Shown here one piece after another: positions 1 through 6,058 of a stretch of 15,133 nucleotides of DNA. The stretch covers positions 1 to 15,133 of the forward strand of contig JAKSHV010000009.1 of assembly GCA_024399225.1 (NCBI GenBank), given 5' to 3'. The stretch is from an archaeon. GTDB lineage: Archaea; Thermoplasmatota; Thermoplasmata; Methanomassiliicoccales; Methanomethylophilaceae. The notes beneath the pieces are model-generated. The model was not told where the DNA came from. It made no database searches and saw nothing but the letters and a program-made list of their open reading frames with translations. Every line of letters begins with the position of its first letter. Positions within the stretch are counted from its first letter, which is position 1. The translations under genes were made by a program, and so were the position numbers.

Positions 1-659
1 ATGTTACCCATCACGACCCCTGTGTAGTGTGCATCCCTCATGAGATAGTCCATCTGATCACAGTCAACGGGACCGTGGATGATCTGGTGGATGTAGTCCT
101 TGGATGCGAAATATCCCCTGTCGTCTAAAAGAGACAGAGTCTTGGATTCACGCACGGTTGTCTCGGGAAATGCGATAAGATCGCATACTATGTTGGGGTC
201 GACACCGTTGGCCTCGATGATCTCCGCCATGGTCTCCTCACCGTCGAAGAGATCCTTGTCCCTGTCCCTGCAGGTCTTTATCTTTCCGAACACGAGGTTG
301 CGTGCGAGTTCCATGTGGTCCTGCCCGGTGACCTCCTCCATTATGCTCTCGAGAGTATGGGAGTAAGGTGCGTGACAGATATCGTGGAGCAGTCCCGCAG
401 TACGGACTGCGAGAGAGTCCTCTTTGGAAAGGGAGATGGAATCGGCCATCTTCCCAGCAAGGTGGTATGCTCCGAGACAATGCTCGAAACGTGTATGGTT
501 GGCTCCGGGGAAGACCAGGTTGGCTGCACCAAGCTGTTTCACTCCGCGAAGCCTCTGCATCTCATGCCTGTTCAGGAGATCAAGGAAGAATCCATCTACC
601 TTGATACCACCATGTACGGGATCATGAACGGTCTTTTCCCCGTATGCCAAATCACTCAC
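1..659 (-). CDS. HD-domain phosphohydrolase (SAMHD1/COG1078-like), C-terminal end cut by window edge
   Basis: The 219 visible residues match the HD phosphohydrolase superfamily in the SAMHD1/dNTPase-like branch. An early HDPVHG segment (residues 12-17) is followed by HTRFEHCLG (55-63), the HD pair in GLLHDICHAPYSH (89-101) and a late DCDQMDYLMRD (199-209). Probable metal ligands are H60, H92, D93 and an aspartate of the last block. Family members hydrolyse nucleotides, often dNTPs or other phosphoesters; the substrate here cannot be told from sequence. I chose the GTG at 659 because it comes just before the conserved start and has GGAAGG a few bases upstream. The frame has a stop at 681-683. 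The gene overlaps the end of the PUA gene by 8 bases, so the two are probably translationally coupled. The missing C-terminal part lies left of the window. Confidence 0.88.
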   Translation of the reverse strand, partial: MSDLAYGEKTVHDPVHGGIKVDGFFLDLLNRHEMQRLRGVKQLGAANLVFPGANHTRFEHCLGAYHLAGKMADSISLSKEDSLAVRTAGLLHDICHAPYSHTLESIMEEVTGQDHMELARNLVFGKIKTCRDRDKDLFDGEETMAEIIEANGVDPNIVCDLIAFPETTVRESKTLSLLDDRGYFASKDYIHQIIHGPVDCDQMDYLMRDAHYTGVVMGN

Positions 660-1143
660 CGGCCTTCCAGAGTTTGTCGCCTACGTTGTTGATGTTCTTG
701 ATGGCCTTTCCGGACTGCTTTGCCTTGAGGTCCGCACCGGAACGCATGGACTGTCCGACGGCAAGGGGGACCTGGTTCTTGACATCCCTGATCCATACGA
801 AGTCCCCTTCCTGGATCTCGTCATCCGCATCGACGATTCCGGGACCCATGCAGTCGGCACCGTTGGTGATGTAGGGCACTGCTCCCATATCGACGGTGAC
901 GAATCTCTTGACGGGCCTGTACTTCAGAACTCCCCTTACGGTAAGGAAGGGTTTCTCTTCGCTGATGAATCCGAGGATATCGTTTCCGACGATGATAAGG
1001 TCGAAATCGGTGCTCTCTGCACGGTCGACGGGTTCGCTGTCGGAGAACACGGGAACCCCTAGAATTCCCTCGAGTTCGTCTGCGAGAGCCTTGACCTCCT
1101 TGTTTCTGAGCCTCTTCCTCTTACGGATCCTAATATCTGCCAT
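652..1143 (-). CDS. PUA-domain RNA-binding protein of the archaeal MCT-1/Tma20-like family
   Basis: A 163-residue protein with a basic N-terminus (RIRKRKRLRNKEV), a pre-PUA region to about residue 75 and a C-terminal PUA domain from about 80 to 155 (RFVTVDMGAVPYI, GADCMGPGIVDAD, GDFVWIRD, PLAVGQS). This two-part layout is that of archaeal PUA proteins related to eukaryotic MCT-1/Tma20, which bind RNA and act around the small ribosomal subunit and translation re-initiation. The archaeal role is less certain. The frame is open up to 1170, but I choose the ATG at 1143. The conserved basic start follows it, and a TATA-like AATAGTTTATG (1168-1178) lies about 28 nt upstream, as expected for a leaderless mRNA. 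It is the first gene of a two-gene unit with the HD phosphohydrolase. Confidence 0.85.
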   Translation of the reverse strand: MADIRIRKRKRLRNKEVKALADELEGILGVPVFSDSEPVDRAESTDFDLIIVGNDILGFISEEKPFLTVRGVLKYRPVKRFVTVDMGAVPYITNGADCMGPGIVDADDEIQEGDFVWIRDVKNQVPLAVGQSMRSGADLKAKQSGKAIKNINNVGDKLWKAGE

Positions 1144-1167
1144 GATACCCCAATAGAGCCAGACAGA

Positions 1168-1178
1168 CATAAACTATT
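1168..1178 (-). promoter_or_regulatory. TATA-like box for the PUA-HD operon
   Basis: Read on the minus strand this is AATAGTTTATG, centred about 28 nt before the ATG at 1143. That is the normal TATA-to-start distance in archaea, so the transcript probably begins at or within a few bases of the start codon. Assignment is by position and composition only. Confidence 0.45.
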
Positions 1179-1201
1179 GTAGGGTCGTTCCCCCGTTAAG
1201 G

Positions 1202-1209
1202 TATATACT
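1202..1209 (+). promoter_or_regulatory. TATA-like box for the cysteine-rich protein gene
   Basis: TATATACT centred about 25 nt before the ATG at 1230, with no clear Shine-Dalgarno sequence between them. This suggests a leaderless mRNA. The divergent PUA gene has its own box 30 bases away, so the 86-base gap carries two back-to-back promoters. Confidence 0.5.
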
Positions 1210-1229
1210 CGAACGCCTTTGATGGCATC

Positions 1230-1949
1230 ATGGTCGATATCGCCGTATGCGAAAAGGAATGTAAGAACGCTCCCTGCAGTGCACTCAAGGCACAGCTTGT
1301 CAAGGTAATGGTGAAGAAAGAGGACTTTGTCGAGTTACAGGAATTCGATGAGATCGTCACCATCGAGGATGCACAGAAAGCGTTCTCAGACGACTATGAG
1401 GCATTCATGAAGAGGAACAGGTTCAACGACAAAAACACCCTCTTCCTCGTATCCAGACTCAAGAACGAAGCAGATATCGAAACCCTGAAACCCTACGTGC
1501 AGAAGAAATACAACGGATGGGTCGACCTCACCAAACTCAACGATGATGTAAAGAGCCAGGTCCTTGCAAACTGCAGCAAATACGACCACATCACCGGATG
1601 GGACAACCTCTCCTTCGACGAATCCGAGGACATCTGTGCACACTGTCCCCTTGCATGGAACAAGGGAACCACCTGTATCGGAACCTTCGGACCTAAGACA
1701 TCTGCCCTTCCCGAGATCGCAAAGAAGTACGACTGTCCCATCATTGCCTCCGCCTTCGAGAGTGCAGATTCGATGAAGAAGTTCTCTCCCGAGGATGCAA
1801 AGGAACTCCTCAGGGAGGCCGAGGTTCTCGAACCCGTCCTCATCAATGAGGGAAAGATGGCCGCACACCGCTACTCCGGACCCGTGGAAAGGATCAAACT
1901 CATGGCAAAGGCATGCGTCGAGTGCGAGTGCGGATTCATGTTCATCTGA
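1230..1949 (+). CDS. Unrecognised cysteine-rich protein, possible metal or Fe-S binding
   Basis: I do not recognise this 239-residue protein. It has 11 cysteines in three groups: an N-terminal C-x3-C-x4-C (C7, C11, C16); a middle group (C115, C136, C139, C149, C169) including the block DICAHCPLAW; and a C-terminal C-x2-C-x-C (C229, C232, C234) in ACVECECGF. No signal peptide or membrane segment is seen, so it is probably cytoplasmic. The middle part (about 30-130) is charged and probably helical. The spacing is not that of a 2[4Fe-4S] ferredoxin, a radical SAM enzyme or a standard zinc ribbon. Metal or cluster binding is therefore an inference from cysteine clustering alone. It is a single-gene unit with its own promoter, and its TGA stop lies in the stem of a terminator shared with the convergent flavoprotein gene. 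Codon use resembles the neighbouring genes, with no sign of recent transfer. Confidence 0.8.
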   Translation: MVDIAVCEKECKNAPCSALKAQLVKVMVKKEDFVELQEFDEIVTIEDAQKAFSDDYEAFMKRNRFNDKNTLFLVSRLKNEADIETLKPYVQKKYNGWVDLTKLNDDVKSQVLANCSKYDHITGWDNLSFDESEDICAHCPLAWNKGTTCIGTFGPKTSALPEIAKKYDCPIIASAFESADSMKKFSPEDAKELLREAEVLEPVLINEGKMAAHRYSGPVERIKLMAKACVECECGFMFI

Positions 1950-1989
1950 GATGAAGGGCCCGTGAGGGCCTGTCATCTCATTCTTTTTC
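1947..1989 (+). terminator. Hairpin terminator between convergent genes, with both stop codons in the stem
   Basis: TGAGATGA (1947-1954) pairs perfectly with TCATCTCA (1973-1980). After one mismatch the stem continues with GGGCCC-type pairing (1956-1961 with 1966-1971) around a GTGA (GNRA-type) loop at 1962-1965. The run TTCTTTTT (1981-1988) follows on the plus strand. The TGA of the plus gene (1947-1949) and the TGA of the minus gene (1980-1978) form the base of the two arms. The T-run makes it a good terminator for the plus gene; on the minus strand no T-run follows. Confidence 0.75.
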
Positions 1990-2544
1990 AGAAATTTCGA
2001 TAATGTGGTCGACAAGGTTCCTGAAACCTTTCATTCCGAACTTATCCTCACGGTAGTCCGAGAATCCGACCTTGAATGAAGTGAGAGGATTGCTGCCGAT
2101 CACGTGCATCTCGTTGTGGAGCATCCAGTAGACGAGCTCGTTGTATGCTGCATCGGCACCGTCATGCTGTGCAACGGTGATGACCGCCCCGAGTTTTCCG
2201 TGAAGTCCCCTGTCTCCCTTGGAGAGGACATATGCTGCCTTCTCAAGGAACAGTTTCATGACACCCGGCACCCCTGCCGCATAGGCGGGTGCTGCCAATA
2301 CTATGAGGTCTGCTTCCCTCATGACGGAAAGGATCTCGTTGGTTCCGTCGGCCTCATCCATGCACCTTCCATCATGCCTCATCTCACAGGTGTTGCATTC
2401 GTTGCAGGGAGTGAAATGGTACTCATACATGGGAACGTGAAGGGATTCGATTCCTGCTTTCTCCAGTTCCTCGATGAGATCTCCTACAAGGTTTCCGGTG
2501 TTTCCGATGGGGACGGCGCTGCCGTTGAGAATAAGGGCCCTCAT
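1978..2544 (-). CDS. NADPH-dependent FMN reductase family protein with an iron-sulfur flavoprotein (Isf)-type cysteine motif
   Basis: A 188-residue flavodoxin-like protein. It opens with MRALILNGS and GNTGNL, the FMN phosphate-binding loop of the NADPH-dependent FMN reductase family, and has LIVLAAPAYAAGVPGVMK near residues 85-102. Residues 47-61 carry C-x2-C-x2-C-x7-C (C47, C50, C53, C61). This agrees with the compact C-x2-C-x2-C-x4-7-C motif known for the [4Fe-4S] cluster of archaeal iron-sulfur flavoproteins, so electron transfer between ferredoxin-type donors and small acceptors is likely. Partner and acceptor are not visible. I chose the ATG at 2544 over a TTG at 2562 because the family begins with this strand; a GGGGG at 2556-2560 is a weak ribosome site. 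It is the second gene of a unit with the VOC protein, 18 bases downstream, and converges on the cysteine-rich gene. Confidence 0.83.
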   Translation of the reverse strand: MRALILNGSAVPIGNTGNLVGDLIEELEKAGIESLHVPMYEYHFTPCNECNTCEMRHDGRCMDEADGTNEILSVMREADLIVLAAPAYAAGVPGVMKLFLEKAAYVLSKGDRGLHGKLGAVITVAQHDGADAAYNELVYWMLHNEMHVIGSNPLTSFKVGFSDYREDKFGMKGFRNLVDHIIEISEKE

Positions 2545-2562
2545 GTTTTCCGCAACCCCCAA

Positions 2563-2976
2563 TTACGATTTATGCTCTTCGCAGGGTACGGCCCCTGTCT
2601 CGATCACATAGAGGATATTGTCATCATCATCGAGGAAGGATGTGCTTACCCCCATAGGGAGCCTCTTGGGATCCATCTTGAAACGTACACCCTCGTCGAT
2701 CATACGGCGGTGGAAATCATATGGTTCCTCCACACCGATGAATATCCCGGTATCGATACCGCAGTTCTCCGAACGGAAGATACGGAGGGTCGCATGTCCC
2801 CTGCGCACGACAGCTTCCTCCGGACCGCTGTAAAGAACATCCATCATCAGGATGTCACGGTAGAAGGCAACGGCCTTCATTGGGTCTTTGGAAGGTACGC
2901 TTGACATGAATATGGTCTCGGGAAGTCCTTCAGTCGTGTATGTGAAGTTACCTCCGTGGGGGTCACCGATGGGCAT
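2563..2976 (-). CDS. VOC superfamily (glyoxalase/bleomycin-resistance fold) protein
   Basis: A 137-residue protein of the size and pattern of a single VOC-fold subunit. It has a strand ETIFMSSVPS, then DPMKAVAFYRDILMMDVLYSG (the typical first beta-alpha unit), a central RGHATLRIFRS strand, and a terminal D-DNILYVIET that usually supplies a metal-binding Glu. VOC proteins include glyoxalase I, dioxygenases, epimerases and binding proteins. The usual first metal ligand (His/Glu at the start of the first strand) is not obvious here, so enzymatic activity is uncertain. The gene leads a short unit with the flavoprotein downstream. A TTAAA-like box near 3002-3006 is about 28 nt upstream of the ATG at 2976. 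Confidence 0.75.
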   Translation of the reverse strand: MPIGDPHGGNFTYTTEGLPETIFMSSVPSKDPMKAVAFYRDILMMDVLYSGPEEAVVRRGHATLRIFRSENCGIDTGIFIGVEEPYDFHRRMIDEGVRFKMDPKRLPMGVSTSFLDDDDNILYVIETGAVPCEEHKS

Positions 2977-3000
2977 GCTCTGGGTATTGTGTGCATAACC

Positions 3001-3007
3001 CTTTAAC
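3001..3007. promoter_or_regulatory. TTTAA core shared by divergent VOC and mrp promoters
   Basis: CTTTAAC in the 67-base divergent gap. The TTTAA core reads TTAAA on the other strand, and it is about 28 nt before the VOC ATG (2976) and about 40 nt before the mrp ATG (3044). It could serve either direction. It is the only AT-rich core there apart from CATAAC at 2994-2999. Weak evidence. Confidence 0.3.
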
Positions 3008-3043
3008 CCTTGTCGTCGTTAGGTGTCACAGAGAGTAATAGCC

Positions 3044-3919
3044 ATGAGCAAACCTATGTTCACTGGAGAAGAGATCGAGGAGGAGACCAGGCGTCTTCAC
3101 ACCCTCGAGAACATCAAACATGTAATCATCGTCATTTCCGGAAAGGGAGGAGTAGGTAAGAGTACCGTCTCCTCCAACATCGCAGAGTCCCTTTCCATGG
3201 CAGGATACGTCACCGGAATCATGGACCTTGACATCACCGGACCCAACATCCCTAAGATGTTCCACATCGAGGAAGAGAAGCTCACCGTCGACGACAACAG
3301 GCTCCTCGTCCCCGTGGATGTTCCCCCGTCCCTCAAGGTCATCTCCATGGCCTTCCTGCTTCCCAGCACCGACACCGCCCTCACCTGGAGAGGCCCTGTC
3401 AGGTCCAGCGCAGTACAGCAGTTCATCGAGGATGTCAACTGGGGTCCCCTCGACTACCTCGTCATCGACATGCCTCCGGGAACCGGTGATGAGGCACTGT
3501 CCATCATCCAGCTCATCCCCAAGGCAGATGGTACCGTCATCGTCACCACCCCCCAGGACGTTTCCCTGCTCGATGCAAAGAAGACCGTCACCTTCTCCGC
3601 ACTCGCCAAGATTCCGATCATCGGAATCGTCGAGAATATGAGCGGATTCGTCTGCCCCCACTGCGGCGAGGTCACCAACATCTTCAGCGCAGGCGGAGGA
3701 GAAGATGCTGCCAACCAGCTCGGAATCCAGTTCCTCGGACGCGTTCCCATCGAACCCGGTGTCTGCAAGGCCGGTGACAAGGGAATGCCTATCGTGATCG
3801 ACGATCCCGACTGTGCATCCGCAAAGGCATTCAAGGCCATTACCAAGAAGATCGTTCAGACCATCGAGAACGACCAGGCCTATCTGGAAGCCCAGAGAAA
3901 GAAGGATGAAGCACAATGA
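3044..3919 (+). CDS. mrp: Mrp/NBP35 (ApbC) family Fe-S cluster carrier ATPase
   Basis: A 291-residue P-loop ATPase of the Mrp/NBP35/ApbC family, which holds and transfers [4Fe-4S] clusters to target proteins in the cytoplasm. The deviant Walker A motif GKGGVGKST is at residues 33-41, the MDLDITGPNIP switch region at 60-70 and the Walker B-type DMPPGTGDE at 142-150. The cluster-binding C-x2-C is C204/C207 in GFVCPHCGE. Length and motif order are normal, without the extra N-terminal ferredoxin-like extension of eukaryotic Nbp35. A GTG at 3023 would add seven residues. I prefer the ATG at 3044 because a TTTAA promoter core at 3002-3006 would place the transcript start downstream of 3023. The stop overlaps the start of the NifX-like gene (ATGA), so the two proteins are translationally coupled and probably work together in Fe-S assembly. 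Confidence 0.92.
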   Translation: MSKPMFTGEEIEEETRRLHTLENIKHVIIVISGKGGVGKSTVSSNIAESLSMAGYVTGIMDLDITGPNIPKMFHIEEEKLTVDDNRLLVPVDVPPSLKVISMAFLLPSTDTALTWRGPVRSSAVQQFIEDVNWGPLDYLVIDMPPGTGDEALSIIQLIPKADGTVIVTTPQDVSLLDAKKTVTFSALAKIPIIGIVENMSGFVCPHCGEVTNIFSAGGGEDAANQLGIQFLGRVPIEPGVCKAGDKGMPIVIDDPDCASAKAFKAITKKIVQTIENDQAYLEAQRKKDEAQ

Positions 3920-4260
3920 AAGTAGGTGTGATAGCCGAAGGAGATTCCCTCGATGCATTGGTCGGAGAGGACTTCGGCCACGCACCCTACTTCCTCATCG
4001 TCGACCTTGACACATACGACTACACCGTGGTCGAGAACGAGTATGCCAAGGGAGACGGCGCAGGATACAAGGTTGCAAACGCGATCGTTGGCCTCGGAGT
4101 AGACGCGGTCATCGTGGGCGGAATCGGAACCCACGGACTGAAGATTCTTCAGGATGCCAAGATCCGCGTACTGTACGATGCAGACGGAACCGTTGAGGAG
4201 AACCTCGACGACCTCAAGAACCGCATCGAACTTGAAAAGAAATTCGAAGGGAAACAGTAA
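3916..4260 (+). CDS. NifX/NifB C-terminal-like (dinitrogenase Fe-Mo cofactor-binding domain, COG1433) protein
   Basis: A 114-residue single-domain protein. It has the typical strand MKVGVIAEG, the block EDFGHAPYFLIVD (about residues 18-30) and GVDAVIVGGIGTHGLKIL (about 61-78) of the RNase H-like NifX/NafY/NifB C-terminal family. Members bind Fe-S or metal-cofactor intermediates. Stand-alone copies are common in anaerobic archaea and bacteria that lack nitrogenase, and nothing here points to nitrogen fixation. The ATG overlaps the mrp stop by 4 bases, placing it in an Fe-S carrier pair. A role as cluster holder or partner of Mrp is inferred from this. Its TAA stop lies in the stem of the downstream hairpin. 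Confidence 0.88.
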   Translation: MKVGVIAEGDSLDALVGEDFGHAPYFLIVDLDTYDYTVVENEYAKGDGAGYKVANAIVGLGVDAVIVGGIGTHGLKILQDAKIRVLYDADGTVEENLDDLKNRIELEKKFEGKQ

Positions 4261-4275
4261 AGGCCCAGGCCTTTA
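4258..4275. terminator. Perfect inverted repeat spanning both stop codons of convergent nifX-like and queE genes
   Basis: TAAAGGCC (4258-4265) and GGCCTTTA (4268-4275) are perfect complements around a 2-base centre; in RNA the inner GGCC-CA-GGCC would open to a small loop. The left arm begins with the TAA of the nifX-like gene, and the right arm ends with the TAA of queE read on the minus strand. No long T-run follows (plus: CACTCCCTGTTTATTT). It probably acts as a bidirectional terminator or mRNA 3'-end stabiliser. Confidence 0.6.
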
Positions 4276-4902
4276 CACTCCCTGTTTATTTCCCCAAATT
4301 ATCTTATGAAGCTGGGGAAGGACCCTTACATCCAGTTTTTTAGAGACAACCTCTTCCGCAAGGAGTTCCAGACTGAGTCCGCCCACGGGGCTGAAAATGA
4401 CATTGGTCTTCACGGGATGCTCCTTCAGGAGATTCTCCGCATATTCCAGATCGGTACGGTCGGAAATGACAAACTTAAGCTGGTCCTTCATGGAAAGGAT
4501 ATCTAGATTGCTCATGAGCATCCTGTCCTGCATACCGGATGAAGGGCATTTGATATCCATACTGATGATGATGTTTTCGGAGACTGGCACTACTGAGATG
4601 TCCTTTGATCCGTTGGTCTCCAGGACCACGGTCTTGCCTGCATCCACAAGTGCCTTTAGAAGCTCGGGGGCCTCTGACTGTTCCAGAGGTTCACCGCCGG
4701 TGAAGCAGACGTTTTCCACATCTCCGACAAGTGCCAGGACGTCCTTGACAGACATCTCCTTTCCGATCGAATAATCCTGCGAGAACCCTGTGTCGCACCA
4801 GGAGCAACGGAGGTTGCAGCCTGCAGACCTGATGAAATAGGTCAGACGGCCGATCTTCAGACCTTCGCCCTGGAGGGACAGGAAGTTCTCGACGATCCTC
4901 AC
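4273..4902 (-). CDS. queE: 7-carboxy-7-deazaguanine synthase (radical SAM)
   Basis: A 209-residue radical SAM enzyme converting 6-carboxytetrahydropterin to 7-carboxy-7-deazaguanine (CDG), the third step towards preQ0 and, in archaea, archaeosine in tRNA. It starts with VENFLSLQGEG, the usual QueE opening that binds substrate. It then has C29-x3-C33-x2-C36 for the [4Fe-4S] cluster (AGCNLRCSWCDT) and the SAM-binding GGEP at 69-72. The length is normal for a compact QueE. The frame stays open upstream through queC, but similarity begins only here, and the GTG at 4902 overlaps the queC stop as GTGA, giving clear coupling. It is the last gene of the mtxX-queD-queC-queE operon and ends in a shared hairpin. 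Confidence 0.93.
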   Translation of the reverse strand: MRIVENFLSLQGEGLKIGRLTYFIRSAGCNLRCSWCDTGFSQDYSIGKEMSVKDVLALVGDVENVCFTGGEPLEQSEAPELLKALVDAGKTVVLETNGSKDISVVPVSENIIISMDIKCPSSGMQDRMLMSNLDILSMKDQLKFVISDRTDLEYAENLLKEHPVKTNVIFSPVGGLSLELLAEEVVSKKLDVRVLPQLHKIIWGNKQGV

Positions 4903-5582
4903 TGCTGGACACCATCCACGTAGGGGATCTCGTCCTTGTATCCGGCCTGCCTGAATCCTTCGAGCCTGAGCCTGCAGGAATCGCAGTGTCCGCATGCCTT
5001 CTCTCCGCCGTTGTAGCATGACCAGGTGAGTTCCAGTGGTGCACCCAGTTTCTTTCCCATGCGGACGATGTCCGCCTTGGAACTGCGGAGGATGGGGGTC
5101 ATGATCTTGATGGGGTTTCCCTCGACACCGGTCTTGGTTCCCCTTGCAAGCATCTCCTCGTATGCCTCGAAGAACTCGGGGCGGCAATCGGGATAACCTG
5201 AATAATCGACAACGTTCGCACCGATGTAGATCCTGTCTGCATCGACTGATTCGCAGAGTCCTGCGGCGATGCTGAGGAATACTATGTTCCTTGCAGGCAC
5301 ATAGGTTACGGGAATCTCCTCGGAGAGTTCTCCTTCCCTGTCCATAGGGACATCGATGTCCTTCCTGGTGAGTGCGGAACGGAATGAACTGAGGTTGAGG
5401 TCGATGACTACATGGTTGACATTGTAGTGCTTGCACACGTTCTCTGCGGAGATGAGTTCCTTGGTGTGCCTCTGACCGTATCTGAAGCTGATGGCGGTGA
5501 CCTCGCATCCGTCTGCGAGTGCCTGTGCCAGAGTGGTAGTGGAGTCGAGTCCTCCGGAGAGAAGTACTACTGCCTTGGACAT
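4899..5582 (-). CDS. queC: 7-cyano-7-deazaguanine (preQ0) synthase
   Basis: A 227-residue ATP-dependent enzyme that turns CDG and ammonia into preQ0, the base later inserted into tRNA by archaeal TGT. The PP-loop SGGLDS is at residues 9-14, RYGQRHTKE follows at about 35, and the C-terminal zinc site is C189, C197, C200 and C203 (CYNGGEKACGHCDSC). All expected motifs are intact. An ATG at 5603 is possible, but the ATG at 5582 directly precedes the family start (SKAVVLLSGG) and overlaps the queD stop as TGATG. It sits between queD and queE in pathway order. Confidence 0.95.
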   Translation of the reverse strand: MSKAVVLLSGGLDSTTTLAQALADGCEVTAISFRYGQRHTKELISAENVCKHYNVNHVVIDLNLSSFRSALTRKDIDVPMDREGELSEEIPVTYVPARNIVFLSIAAGLCESVDADRIYIGANVVDYSGYPDCRPEFFEAYEEMLARGTKTGVEGNPIKIMTPILRSSKADIVRMGKKLGAPLELTWSCYNGGEKACGHCDSCRLRLEGFRQAGYKDEIPYVDGVQQ

Positions 5583-6058
5583 CAGAACACCACCGTGTAC
5601 CATGCGGTCTGTCCGCGTTCCTCATCGAGTCCGATGGAAAGGGACCTGACATTGGAAGGGATCTTGACTTCCCTGACCATGCGTTCTGCCATCATCTTGG
5701 TCATTTCCTCCGCGGTGGTGGTAGGAACATCGAGCATCCTGACGTCCATCTCGGGGAACATATACTTCTTGCCGTTGCATTCAACGTACACATATCCGTC
5801 CCTGGTCTCGATGTTCACGATCTTGGATTTTGCGGGAAGAAGAATTGCGTGGTCCATCTCATCCATCATCTTCCTTAGGAGTTTCTTGAGGTCGACGAAA
5901 TCCATAAGCATGCCGTCCTCTCCGATGTCTCCTTCGAGACGGAGACGGAGGACATAGCTGTGTCCGTGGAGCCTGGAACATTTCTCGTGGTTGGGTATGA
6001 AGTGGCATGCGGAATACTTGATTCCTGCATGTTCTCCGTCGATCTCGAGGATGCTCAT
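5582..6058 (-). CDS. queD: 6-carboxytetrahydropterin synthase (PTPS/QueD family)
   Basis: A 158-residue member of the 6-pyruvoyltetrahydropterin synthase fold. It turns dihydroneopterin triphosphate into 6-carboxytetrahydropterin, the step before QueE. Zinc ligands H19, H31 and H33 and the catalytic C27 are visible in SACHF and CSRLHGHSY, and DEMDHAILL carries the conserved Asp-His pair. The C27-x3-HGH pattern is that of QueD, and the position next to queC and queE supports this over a biopterin role. The first pathway enzyme (GTP cyclohydrolase) is not in the window. The ATG overlaps the mtxX stop (ATGA at 6055-6058) and the stop overlaps queC (TGATG), so the whole run is translationally coupled. 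Confidence 0.92.
   Translation of the reverse strand: MSILEIDGEHAGIKYSACHFIPNHEKCSRLHGHSYVLRLRLEGDIGEDGMLMDFVDLKKLLRKMMDEMDHAILLPAKSKIVNIETRDGYVYVECNGKKYMFPEMDVRMLDVPTTTAEEMTKMMAERMVREVKIPSNVRSLSIGLDEERGQTAWYTVVF

Noticed and set aside
1386..2015. A long minus-strand frame opposite the cysteine-rich protein.
   Set aside because: It overlaps both the terminator and the flavoprotein end, has no ribosome site or promoter, and the plus frame has the promoter and the clustered cysteines.
3023..3043. A GTG start for mrp seven codons upstream.
   Set aside because: The likely promoter core at 3002-3006 would place the transcript start after it, and the seven added residues show no family feature.
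3026..3985. A 319-codon open frame opposite mrp.
   Set aside because: Low-complexity Gly/Asp/Leu-rich antisense product with no known domain; mrp has all its motifs.
3916..4260. NifX-like protein as a sign of nitrogen fixation.
   Set aside because: Single-domain COG1433 proteins are common in organisms without nitrogenase, and no nif structural gene is in the window.
4903..5652. The queE frame stays open far upstream, as if QueE had a 250-residue N-terminal fusion.
   Set aside because: The extra sequence is the shifted frame of queC, rich in Arg, His and Pro. QueE begins at the GTG at 4902 that overlaps the queC stop.
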